Shown: positions 1 to 6,239, numbered from the stretch's first letter. The stretch is 7,899 nucleotides of DNA from UBA2022 sp964621555 (GCA_964621555.1 CAZUOO010000033.1:1-7899), one strand, 5' to 3'. A program made the numbers and translations. Notes: generated by a model not told the origin, from the letters alone.

Positions 1-1588
1 TCACAGTCATGAGTCCTTTAGGCAATCTAATTCTCTTTCCATCTATTACTATAAAGCCTGAACTTTTATATATCTCCATAAACTCTTTTTTATATGTCTT
101 AATTGTAACGGGCTTATTTACCAGAGCTCGATAGTTATCATCTTCGTGGGTATGTCCACTAATTATTTTGATCTGTACATTAGGATTAAATGTTATTCCT
201 TCCCTCTCTATATACTCAAGGAATCTTCTAGAGTTGTGTGCATGTATTACAATGCAGTTACCATTAAACTCAGACATTTCCTTAAATACTATACTTTGTT
301 TCTCAAGCATTTCCTCTTTTCTTTCCTTTAACTCTCTAATCTGGTCAGGGGTAAGGCCGTCCTCGTTCTTAGCAATATAGGCATCTAGAACTTCTTCCCA
401 TTCGGGGGCCATTATGAAAGTGTTAAGTCCCACAATTAAATTCTCTTTACCCTCTTGAATCCCTTTCTTTGGTGATACGTGCTGATAGAAGATTCTATCC
501 CCGTAATACTTAAGTATTTCCAATAGCGCTTTAGGTTCTCGAGCATCCATCTCATGGTTTCCACCAGTACTCGCTAGGAACTTCTTACTCGCAGAAACAT
601 CCTTAAATGTATTCAATAGCATACTCCTTACACTTCTATGGTCTTCTAATACACCTCCGTCATGAGCACTGTCTCCACCATCTATAGCAATTATAGTTGT
701 ATCTTTGGTATCTCCTAAGTGCTCTTTTAATAATTTGGGTACAAATATCTCTATCAATTGGTTTCTAATCTCCCACAACTTTTGCTCACGGAAATCTGAG
801 ATTGGGGTTCTCTGTCCTGCAAGATACTTATCACCATCTCTTAGCTGATGTATTAGGTCTTCCCTGTGCGATTCATCCTTCCACTTCTCTCTGAATGTTA
901 CGGCTCTATTCCAAGCATAATTAAAAACTCTATCCCCATCATTTTCTGCTACCATTTTACTAAACAGATCTGGAAGCTTTTCCTCTTCGCATTCTAGTAC
1001 GGTTGGAAGTATCTCCATAAATCTTTGGAATCCAACCTCTCTTATCTTCCCTCCATCTTGTCCTTCGCTTTTGGTATAGATATTTTTCTCTACCCACCTT
1101 ATTAGTTTATATCCAATATGCTTAAACTGATTCCATTTAGAATCTTCATCCTTCTGAGACATTTTATATGTTCTATTGGATTCAAGAGGTTGTGTCGATT
1201 TATGTAGGTCACTAATTGAAGGCATAGTAACTGAACCTTCAATTGGTTTACCATTCTCACCAAATGGATTCTCTACAACGTTCTTTTGAAGTATTACACC
1301 TGTTTCTTGTTGGAGTTTTTCTTCCTCATCTTGCATTTCAGGCGTTTGTGTATCAAATTCCTTACCTGTTACTCTAATTCCATCAAGAAACCTACTAAAG
1401 GAGAATGTTCTGTACCCACTATTCTCACCCTTTCCAGCCTTTACCTCTACTTGAGTATTATGATCTGGAGTTTTGTGTAGATGGTCGTCTTGAGGGTGGT
1501 ATCTATCTACTTCTGTAACTACTTTGGGAAATTCTGATCCTGGATCTATTACACTTTCTGTTGGTATAGGTTTAAATGGTGTCCCCAT
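1..1588 (-). CDS. Large metallophosphoesterase with N-terminal extension and internal insertion (3' end cut by window)
   Basis: I translated this frame by hand: it is open for 529 codons from ATG at 1588 to the window edge, with no stop. All metal-site motifs of the calcineurin-like phosphoesterase fold appear in order: SDLH (D127, H129), GGDSAHD (G305, D306), GNHE (343-346), a strand ending in H449 (VIHAH) and GHTH (478-481). It is therefore probably a dinuclear-metal phosphohydrolase, acting on a phosphomonoester, phosphodiester or nucleic acid that the sequence does not reveal. Two things are odd. About 120 hydrophilic N-terminal residues match no domain I recognise, and motifs I and II are about 176 residues apart where a few dozen is usual. 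The insert is charged, probably helical, and rich in W, K and E. No signal peptide is seen, so it is probably cytoplasmic. The start overlaps the trxB stop (TAATG), and an in-frame TGA just upstream rules out a longer form. Fold very likely; substrate unknown. Confidence 0.93.
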   Translation of the reverse strand, partial: MGTPFKPIPTESVIDPGSEFPKVVTEVDRYHPQDDHLHKTPDHNTQVEVKAGKGENSGYRTFSFSRFLDGIRVTGKEFDTQTPEMQDEEEKLQQETGVILQKNVVENPFGENGKPIEGSVTMPSISDLHKSTQPLESNRTYKMSQKDEDSKWNQFKHIGYKLIRWVEKNIYTKSEGQDGGKIREVGFQRFMEILPTVLECEEEKLPDLFSKMVAENDGDRVFNYAWNRAVTFREKWKDESHREDLIHQLRDGDKYLAGQRTPISDFREQKLWEIRNQLIEIFVPKLLKEHLGDTKDTTIIAIDGGDSAHDGGVLEDHRSVRSMLLNTFKDVSASKKFLASTGGNHEMDAREPKALLEILKYYGDRIFYQHVSPKKGIQEGKENLIVGLNTFIMAPEWEEVLDAYIAKNEDGLTPDQIRELKERKEEMLEKQSIVFKEMSEFNGNCIVIHAHNSRRFLEYIEREGITFNPNVQIKIISGHTHEDDNYRALVNKPVTIKTYKKEFMEIYKSSGFIVIDGKRIRLPKGLMTV

Positions 1589-2583
1589 TACTCCTTCTCA
1601 TTGAGATACCTTTCAACCTCTAGCTCCGCAGCTATCCCCATTCCAACCGCTGTACCAGCCTGTCTATATTGGTAGTCTGTACAATCACCTGCCGCAAACA
1701 ATCCCTCTACGTTTGTAGCATATCTAAAGTGTAGGTTGAACTTTGGAATTAGTTTCTGATCTTGTTCTAATGCCACCCTATCTGATGTATATATATATCC
1801 TTTTTCGTCTAGAAGAATACCTGTATCTTTTAGGAAGGAGGTTGTTGGAACATGTCCAATTGCAAGGAACATACCCTGTACTTTAATTGTTCTTTCCTCT
1901 TTCTTTCCATCTTGAGTTGTAGTTTCTATTAGTACTCCCTCTACCATATTCTCACCTAATACTTCCTTAATCTCACTATTTAATACTATCTCAATCTTTG
2001 GGTTATCTATAACTCGCTGTTGCATGATCTTTGAAGCTCTAAACTCATCTCTTCTGTGTATTAAATATACTTTAGATGCAAATCTAGTTAGGTATGTAGC
2101 TTCCTCCATGGCTGAGTCTCCTCCACCAACTACTACAATATCTTTCTCCTTAAAGAAGAATCCATCACATGTGGCACATGCACTTACCCCTTTACCCCTT
2201 AATCTCTGCTCCGACTCTATACCTAGCCATTTTGCATCAGCACCTGTAGTTACCAGTACTGTTTGTGAAGTATATTCCTTTCCTGATGTCACCGTTACCT
2301 TGAAAATTTCTCCCTCCTTTACCACCTTGGTTACATTCTCCGATATAAATCTGGTATCAAAACGTAGGGTTTGGTCTCTAAACTTCTTGATTAACTCTGG
2401 CCCCATTATTCCTTCTGGAAATCCAGGGTAGTTTTCAACTTCAGAAGTTAATGTTAGTTGTCCTCCGGCAGGGAATCCTTCAATTACAAGTGGATTTAAT
2501 TGTGCACGTGCAGCGTATAGTGCAGCTGCTAATCCTGCTGGTCCACCCCCAATTATTATCATTTTTTCAATATTGTTTTCCAT
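1588..2583 (-). CDS. trxB: Thioredoxin-disulfide reductase (NADPH)
   Basis: This cytoplasmic flavoenzyme passes electrons from NADPH through FAD and a redox-active disulfide to oxidised thioredoxin. At 331 residues it has the normal length of the low-molecular-weight bacterial form. The FAD-binding GGGPAGLAAALYAARA starts at residue 12, and the active-site CATC spans 136-139 inside SACATCDG. The NADPH domain has VVGGGDSAMEEA (151-162) and HRRDEFRA (176-183), whose arginines indicate NADPH preference. The C-terminal FAD motif GLFAAGDC (294-301) is followed by RQAGTA. No essential residue is missing. ATG 2583 fits the N-terminus of the family (MENNIEKMIIIGGG), but no Shine-Dalgarno sequence precedes it; an extended -10 ends six bases before the ATG, suggesting a leaderless transcript. 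The membrane-protein gene upstream ends 34 bp away. The downstream phosphoesterase gene overlaps the stop codon, so the two are likely translated in a coupled way. No thioredoxin gene lies in the window. Confidence 0.98.
   Translation of the reverse strand: MENNIEKMIIIGGGPAGLAAALYAARAQLNPLVIEGFPAGGQLTLTSEVENYPGFPEGIMGPELIKKFRDQTLRFDTRFISENVTKVVKEGEIFKVTVTSGKEYTSQTVLVTTGADAKWLGIESEQRLRGKGVSACATCDGFFFKEKDIVVVGGGDSAMEEATYLTRFASKVYLIHRRDEFRASKIMQQRVIDNPKIEIVLNSEIKEVLGENMVEGVLIETTTQDGKKEERTIKVQGMFLAIGHVPTTSFLKDTGILLDEKGYIYTSDRVALEQDQKLIPKFNLHFRYATNVEGLFAAGDCTDYQYRQAGTAVGMGIAAELEVERYLNEKE
1591..1596 (-). promoter_or_regulatory. Shine-Dalgarno-like AAGGAG and TAATG coupling site for the phosphoesterase gene
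   Basis: AAGGAG lies inside the last trxB codons, and the trxB stop TAA shares its final A with the phosphoesterase ATG. Only two bases separate the purine run from the ATG, shorter than the usual 5-9. Reinitiation by ribosomes that terminate on trxB is therefore more likely than independent initiation. Confidence 0.6.
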
Positions 2584-2589
2584 GGTTAT

Positions 2590-2598
2590 ATTGTATCA
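2590..2598 (-). promoter_or_regulatory. Extended -10 promoter of trxB, leaderless geometry
   Basis: Reading leftward, TGATACAAT is an extended -10 element (TGn plus TACAAT, five of six consensus bases) in the 34-bp gap before trxB. Exactly six bases lie between the box and ATG 2583, so a normal start site would fall on the A of the ATG. No convincing -35 is present, as is common for TGn promoters. The same nine bases occur before the nuclease gene at 6240-6248. Confidence 0.6.
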
Positions 2599-2617
2599 CA
2601 CCGTGCAAGGGTTGCTA

Positions 2618-3232
2618 TTAAATTGATGAGATTATCCATGTAGTTAGGGTGATGTTCCAAATGAATATCAGTAGTATTGAAACCCATTGTGTAGCCCTTT
2701 GAAGAGGGAGTAATACTTGGTGTTTTTTAAGGTTGAGTAGTTTGGGTATCTCCGTAATGATTAGTATTGATACTAGGATAACTAGGAGGTACATCAGAGT
2801 TTGTACAATCGTTGCATACATATCACCACCATCAATAGATTTCATGAAGAGTATTGAGAATATGAAGGCCGCAAAGAATACTACTCGAGCAGAGAAATCA
2901 TGTAACGGCTTATTATCATCTATAGTTACAATGGCTGCCATTACTGTACCTGCTGATATTATGACATTGGTAATCTGTATTAATGGGAGAAGTGAGGTGT
3001 TGGAAAGAATATGAGATATGTTGAATATGAGGCTGAAGCTTAATATTCCAAATATTGCCATTGCCATTTTAAAGTGGTTCTGGAGGGGAGAATTGCTTGC
3101 TCCTAATCTACAAAAGAACTCACTTATATATACGCCTTTATTCATCTTTTGTAGTATTACCGTACATATAACTACAAGTATCACCGTAGAGATTATGTAG
3201 CAAGAGAGCCAGAGTATGTTGATTGTTTCCAT
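2618..3232 (-). CDS. Six-helix integral membrane protein, possibly DUF998/Frag1-like
   Basis: The 204-residue product is strongly hydrophobic. Six membrane segments are visible at about residues 6-27, 54-75, 81-104, 113-131, 139-161 and 179-202, joined by short loops. The loop after helix 1 carries LGASNSPLQN (43-52), and a histidine (H111, in KPLHDFSAR) sits just before helix 4. This layout, an LGA-sP-hN loop and a conserved His ahead of a later helix, recalls DUF998/Frag1-type proteins, but the match is from memory and uncertain. No catalytic motif, transporter signature or signal peptidase site is apparent, so I give no function. It is the first gene of the leftward block, 34 bp before trxB, which appears to have its own promoter, so co-transcription is possible but not required. 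ATG 3232 lacks a Shine-Dalgarno sequence and lies close to an extended -10 at 3243-3251. It is divergent from the DUF5667-like gene. Confidence 0.86.
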   Translation of the reverse strand: METINILWLSCYIISTVILVVICTVILQKMNKGVYISEFFCRLGASNSPLQNHFKMAMAIFGILSFSLIFNISHILSNTSLLPLIQITNVIISAGTVMAAIVTIDDNKPLHDFSARVVFFAAFIFSILFMKSIDGGDMYATIVQTLMYLLVILVSILIITEIPKLLNLKKHQVLLPLQRATQWVSILLIFIWNITLTTWIISSI

Positions 3233-3242
3233 AATGTTTTGA

Positions 3243-3251
3243 ATATTATCA
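3243..3251 (-). promoter_or_regulatory. Extended -10 for the six-helix membrane protein gene
   Basis: TGATAATAT on the minus strand fits TGn plus TAATAT (four of six). The predicted start is about four bases before ATG 3232. No Shine-Dalgarno sequence or clear -35 is seen. The region is very AT-rich, so the exact hexamer is uncertain. Confidence 0.4.
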
Positions 3252-3257
3252 TATTAA

Positions 3258-3286
3258 TTGGTACGATTGAATATTAAGATTAAAAT
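3258..3286 (+). promoter_or_regulatory. Promoter of the first DUF5667-like gene
   Basis: TTGGTA (3258-3263), a 17-bp spacer and TAAAAT (3281-3286) make a sigma70-type promoter with four and five consensus matches. Transcription would begin about three bases before ATG 3296, leaving no room for a Shine-Dalgarno sequence. It overlaps the divergent promoter of the membrane protein gene, so the two may interfere. Confidence 0.5.
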
Positions 3287-3295
3287 AGTCTTTAT

Positions 3296-3892
3296 ATGTT
3301 AAAAGGAATTAGGAAAAAAACACTGATTGTAATTGTGGCAATCTTGGGCGTAATTACTATTGGAGGAGGGGTAGCGTATGCTTCAGACTCTTCTTCACCT
3401 GGAGATTTGCTATATCCTCTCGATATTACCCTTGAACAAGCCTTTATTTCTCTCTCAAAGAGTGAGGAGAGAAGAATGCTTCTTGAAATTGAAAATATGG
3501 AAGAGCGTATTAAAGAAATGGAGAACATAGGGGGAGATTTGAAAGAAGGAGATGATTTTGCCAAGGTTAAGGGCTTGGATATAGCTATTGAAAATGTTGT
3601 AAGGCAACAGGAGGTGGTATTCTCGCTATTTGAGAAACTGTATGCAAAGTTTGCAGCGGGTGATCTGAGTGCAGATGCATGGGAAAAGATTGAGAGAAAT
3701 TTCAGAAGAGTTGCAGAGAAGAAAGATGAGAGGGTTGTGAAATTAATGGAGTTAGATGAGAAAACTGGAGAGATGTTTGATGATGCTCGTGATGTTGTTA
3801 GGGAAGAAATTGCGGATAGGAAAGGGGAGAGAGGTAGTATTTTTGAGGAGGTTAAGCAGAGGGTTCAGGGTAGAGGTTCTAGAGGGAATTAA
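3296..3892 (+). CDS. Secreted or membrane-anchored DUF5667-like coiled-coil protein, paralog 1
   Basis: This 198-residue protein starts with a basic segment (KGIRKK) and a hydrophobic helix (about 9-28) ending in VAYA-SD, a good signal peptidase I site after A29. If uncleaved, the helix would anchor it, with the rest outside the cytoplasm. After the signal comes SSPGDLLYPLDITLEQA (33-49), the SPGxxLYPxK-type opening typical of DUF5667 proteins, then charged helices with EERIKEM (69-75) and VKGLDIAIENVVRQQ (91-105), ending in a basic tail. The function of DUF5667 is unknown; envelope localisation is inferred. The next gene encodes a clear paralog with the same motifs at the same positions, so the pair arose by tandem duplication. 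Paralog 1 lacks the long acidic tail of paralog 2. ATG 3296 has no Shine-Dalgarno sequence and lies nine bases after a TAAAAT -10 box. Confidence 0.93.
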   Translation: MLKGIRKKTLIVIVAILGVITIGGGVAYASDSSSPGDLLYPLDITLEQAFISLSKSEERRMLLEIENMEERIKEMENIGGDLKEGDDFAKVKGLDIAIENVVRQQEVVFSLFEKLYAKFAAGDLSADAWEKIERNFRRVAEKKDERVVKLMELDEKTGEMFDDARDVVREEIADRKGERGSIFEEVKQRVQGRGSRGN

Positions 3893-3923
3893 AGGAACCC
3901 AAACATTATACTCTGTCGTCATA

Positions 3924-3939
3924 TTGCATACCTTTGCAT
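3924..3939 (+). repeat. Direct repeat TTGCAT x2, one helical turn apart
   Basis: TTGCAT occurs at 3924-3929 and 3934-3939, ten bases start to start, in the gap between the two DUF5667-like genes. Same-face spacing is compatible with paired regulator half-sites. The second copy could also serve as a weak -35 for TGCTAATCT (3954-3962) at 17 bp. Short repeats arise readily by chance. Confidence 0.35.
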
Positions 3940-3983
3940 TCACATCCCAACAGTGCTAATCTATATGTATAACTAATATTATC

Positions 3984-3989
3984 TATATA
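3984..3989 (+). promoter_or_regulatory. Candidate -10 for the second DUF5667-like gene
   Basis: TATATA ends six bases before ATG 3996, the same leaderless spacing as at trxB and the lipid kinase gene. The stretch is a TA run, so alternatives exist: TATAAC at 3968-3973 and TGCTAATCT at 3954-3962. No Shine-Dalgarno precedes the ATG. The 103-bp gap holds no gene and no clear terminator hairpin. Confidence 0.3.
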
Positions 3990-3995
3990 TATATT

Positions 3996-4703
3996 ATGTT
4001 CAATATCATATCTAAGCCTTTAGCCATTGCGCTAATGTCTATTTTTGGGGTTGGGCTCCTTGGGACTGGAGCTGTATATGCTGCACAAGATTCTCTTCCT
4101 GGAGAGATACTATATCCCGCTAAGGTTCTGGGTGAGCAAGCTAAGCTTGTATTCACGTTCGATTCTGTAGAGAAGGCAGATTTAGAGATGGAATATCTTG
4201 AAGAAAGGGTTGATGAATTAAATACCTTAACCGAGTCCGATGATTACGGTAATGTTAAAGGTTTGAATATTGCAATGGATAATGTCGCGACTCAGCAATC
4301 AAAGCTCGATGAGAGATATGAGATGCTTTTTGAGAAGTATGAGAGTGGGGAGATTACGGAGGAGAGGTGGTTAGAACTATCACAGAAGTATGATATGTTG
4401 GTTGAGAAGTTGGCAACGAGGTATGAGAGGTTGAATTCACTTGATATGAAGATTGAACAAAAGCTCGCTGAAGACGGAGTAATGGAGCAAGAGAGAGAGG
4501 AAGTTAGAAATAGGGTGGAGGAGAAATTGAATGATATGCTTAAGCAAAGAGAAGAGGTGAAGGAAAGAGTTCAAGAGAGGGTAGATGAGGTTAAGAAGAA
4601 GGTAGAGGAGAGAAAGGGTGCAGGTGGAAATGAGGTTGCTCCTGAATCAGGGAGTGATGATAGTGAGGATGGAAATGCAGGTAGTAATGTAAGAGGGAGA
4701 TAG
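3996..4703 (+). CDS. Secreted DUF5667-like coiled-coil protein, paralog 2
   Basis: This protein has 235 residues. A hydrophobic N-terminal helix (about 8-28) ends in AVYA-AQD, a signal peptidase-like site near A29. DSLPGEILYPAKVLGEQAKL (32-51) is a textbook DUF5667 opening, followed by FTFDSVEKADLEMEYLEERVDEL and VKGLNIAMDNVATQQ (87-101). These align with paralog 1: PG at 35-36 and EER at 69-71 fall at the same positions in both. From about residue 100 the chain is almost entirely charged helix with heptad-like spacing (for example REEVKERVQERVDEVKKKVEE), probably an extended coiled coil. It ends in a Gly/Ser/Asp/Glu-rich disordered tail (about 211-235). I infer an extracytoplasmic coiled-coil protein of unknown role. 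A 103-bp gap separates it from paralog 1 and may hold its own promoter. The PepE-like gene follows after eight bases, with its Shine-Dalgarno overlapping this stop codon. Confidence 0.94.
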   Translation: MFNIISKPLAIALMSIFGVGLLGTGAVYAAQDSLPGEILYPAKVLGEQAKLVFTFDSVEKADLEMEYLEERVDELNTLTESDDYGNVKGLNIAMDNVATQQSKLDERYEMLFEKYESGEITEERWLELSQKYDMLVEKLATRYERLNSLDMKIEQKLAEDGVMEQEREEVRNRVEEKLNDMLKQREEVKERVQERVDEVKKKVEERKGAGGNEVAPESGSDDSEDGNAGSNVRGR

Positions 4704-4706
4704 GAG
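4702..4706 (+). promoter_or_regulatory. Shine-Dalgarno AGGAG of the PepE-like gene
   Basis: AGGAG overlaps the TAG stop (4701-4703) of the preceding gene and lies five bases before ATG 4712. It fixes the start and shows that the organism uses Shine-Dalgarno initiation within operons. Confidence 0.8.
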
Positions 4707-4711
4707 TAATT

Positions 4712-5344
4712 ATGCGACTTGCACTTTTTTCTCAAATTTATACGGGCGACCATGAGGCGAAGCTCGTAGATTTGTTGGGTAAAGAACTATCTGAAGTGTC
4801 TTTTCTCTTTATTACCTCTGCTGTAAATTATAAGCCCTACAAAGCAGACTGGTTTGTGAAATCAGAGAATAGGCTTCGAAGTATGTTTCCTAACTTTCGA
4901 GAAATAGATCTTCAGAGGGTTATTGAAATTGATGCCGCTTTCAACTTTGAAGAGTATTTTAGCAAGTTTGATATGATTCACATGGGTGGTGGAAATACTT
5001 TTATGCTAATGTACTGGCTCAAAAAGACCGGTGTAGATGAGATTATTAAGAAAATGGTGAGGGAAGATAGAATCGTATTAGGTGGTGAGTCGGCTGGGGC
5101 AGTTGTGCTTACACATAATATTACTCCATACTCGTATGCAGATAACCCTTTGGTCGCTCCACAACAATACAATGAGGGGCTTGGTTTAATTGATTTTGCA
5201 CCTCTACCTCATTGGGGATTGGAAGGATTTGAGGAAATTCTTGGTAAAACGTTGGCGGAGTTTGATACGTTAAATATTCCAGTTAAGAAGATTGAAAATG
5301 ATAAAGCCCTTTTTATTAAGGGGGACGAATTTACAATCATTTAA
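4712..5344 (+). CDS. Peptidase S51 (PepE)-like / class I glutamine amidotransferase-fold hydrolase
   Basis: This 210-residue protein has the class I glutamine amidotransferase-like fold of family S51, which includes dipeptidase E (cleaving Asp-X dipeptides) and cyanophycinase. HMGGGNTFMLMYWL (90-103) is the typical S51 loop. GGESAGAVV (124-132) is the nucleophile elbow with S127 as catalytic serine, and LPHWG (165-169) supplies H167, the likely catalytic histidine. D144 may be the acid by analogy with the Ser-His-Asp arrangement of Salmonella PepE. The length is slightly below PepE, and no signal peptide is present, so it is cytoplasmic. A strong AGGAG lies five bases before ATG 4712 and overlaps the stop of the DUF5667-like gene, so the two probably form an operon. 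The gene ends one base from the convergent nuclease gene. S51-like fold is confident; Asp-dipeptide specificity is a guess, since many relatives have no tested substrate. Confidence 0.94.
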   Translation: MRLALFSQIYTGDHEAKLVDLLGKELSEVSFLFITSAVNYKPYKADWFVKSENRLRSMFPNFREIDLQRVIEIDAAFNFEEYFSKFDMIHMGGGNTFMLMYWLKKTGVDEIIKKMVREDRIVLGGESAGAVVLTHNITPYSYADNPLVAPQQYNEGLGLIDFAPLPHWGLEGFEEILGKTLAEFDTLNIPVKKIENDKALFIKGDEFTII

Positions 5345-5345
5345 T

Positions 5346-6212
5346 CTACAGTATCGTCCCTTCTGGCTTCTTATCTTCCTTATATGTAAGGATATAGATA
5401 TCTCTTTTATGCTCACTATGAACCAACTCACCCTCTCCATTTAGTATTCTCTCTAGTGGTTGGCACTCTCTACAACCATCTTCCCCATTTGGACATTTGA
5501 AGCTATCTAGTTGTCTAGCCAATTTCATCTTACGAGCAATCGAAAGCACTCGATCATATGATTCATCATAATTAGGTAACTCCTTCTCTACAGGTGCATC
5601 GTCTTGTTCTAGGTACCAGTAACTGGCCTTGGTAACAGATCTCATTTGAGTATTCTTAACTAGGAGGTGGTATATGGGAAGCTGAAGTGACTCTGGATCC
5701 TCCTTATTATCTAAACTAGTTTTGAAATCAATGATATGCACGGAATCTGTATCTGCAAAGTATTCAAGCCAGTCTATCTTCCCACACAGTATTACGTTCT
5801 CATCTTCTGAAATCCAAAAATGTGGAAGATCCATATCGATTTTAACCGCGAGATTCTTTAGAGGGCCTGGATTCTTACGGACTCTATCCAACATCTTTAC
5901 CCCACGTTCCTTGAACTCACTTTCTATTGAACTATTTAGAAAACCACCTCTCTTGCCCGTTACTTTCTTCCATGCTTCTTCATATAGTTCAATGATTGGG
6001 GTTTCAAATCTTTTATTGGTGGGGATGACTGAAAGTGATTCTATAACCTCGTGAACTGTTTGCCCAAGTGAAAGTGAAGGGTTGGTAATCTGTATCTTAT
6101 TCCCACTCTTCTTATCTTTGTATATATTCTTAAGATAGTATGATCTAGGGCACTTTAAAAAGTCTCCAATGGACGAGTGTGAGACCCACACTGCAGTATA
6201 TTTATCTTTCAT
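5346..6212 (-). CDS. PD-(D/E)XK (RecB/Cas4-like) nuclease with four-cysteine Fe-S signature
   Basis: This is a stand-alone RecB-family nuclease of 288 residues from ATG 6212. In this numbering the motifs are SHSSIGDFLKCPRSYYLK (11-28), GQTVHEVIE (H54), GKIDWLE (D147), IIDFKTS (D162, K164) and QLPIYHLL (Q177, Y181), which is the complete H, D, D-x-K, QxxxY set of the PDDEXK_1 group. C21 near the N-terminus and C240, C247 and C250 near the C-terminus (FKCPNGEDGCREC) form the one-plus-three pattern that holds a 4Fe-4S cluster in Cas4, AddB and related nucleases. DNA end processing or repair is the likely role. The alternative start is TTG 6227, adding five residues (LKDDN). ATG is preferred because a weak GAAAG lies eight bases upstream. 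No Cas, AddA or helicase gene is visible. The gene is divergent from the photolyase and converges on the PepE-like gene. Confidence 0.94.
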   Translation of the reverse strand: MKDKYTAVWVSHSSIGDFLKCPRSYYLKNIYKDKKSGNKIQITNPSLSLGQTVHEVIESLSVIPTNKRFETPIIELYEEAWKKVTGKRGGFLNSSIESEFKERGVKMLDRVRKNPGPLKNLAVKIDMDLPHFWISEDENVILCGKIDWLEYFADTDSVHIIDFKTSLDNKEDPESLQLPIYHLLVKNTQMRSVTKASYWYLEQDDAPVEKELPNYDESYDRVLSIARKMKLARQLDSFKCPNGEDGCRECQPLERILNGEGELVHSEHKRDIYILTYKEDKKPEGTIL

Positions 6213-6239
6213 GTTATCATCTTTCAAGTTAATTAAAAC

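Noticed and set aside
146..1480. Plus-strand open frames at 146-331, 168-380 and 1286-1480
   Set aside because: They lie antisense to the phosphoesterase frame, which is continuous and carries every metal-binding motif. Their translations show no domain and no ribosome binding site.
2024..2431. 135-codon plus-strand open frame inside trxB
   Set aside because: It is a shadow of the conserved trxB coding strand. Its translation resembles no family and it has no initiation signal.
2733..3200. Plus-strand frames opposite the membrane protein gene
   Set aside because: The opposite strand gives a coherent six-helix protein with a good start; these frames are low-complexity shadows.
3292..3943. 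Frames overlapping the first DUF5667-like gene (3292-3564 minus, 3752-3943 minus, 3756-3959 plus)
   Set aside because: The gene itself has a signal peptide and family motifs supported by a paralog next door; the overlapping frames have neither.
3984..3995. TA-run before DUF5667 paralog 2 as a microsatellite phase-variation switch
   Set aside because: The tract is only about six TA units and lies in an AT-rich promoter. Nothing in a single sequence shows length variation.
5307..5322. Hairpin CCCTT-6-AAGGG near the end of the PepE-like gene as a terminator
   Set aside because: The stem is only five pairs, lies inside the coding sequence and is not followed by a T-tract on either strand.
4571..6054. 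Frames at 4571-4753 minus, 4978-5172 minus and 5722-6054 plus
   Set aside because: They are antisense to the DUF5667-like, PepE-like and nuclease genes respectively, with no recognisable motif.
5346..6212. Nuclease as Cas4 of a CRISPR-Cas system
   Set aside because: No repeat-spacer array and no cas1, cas2 or effector gene occurs in the window. The Cas4-like signature alone is shared with AddB and many repair or phage nucleases.
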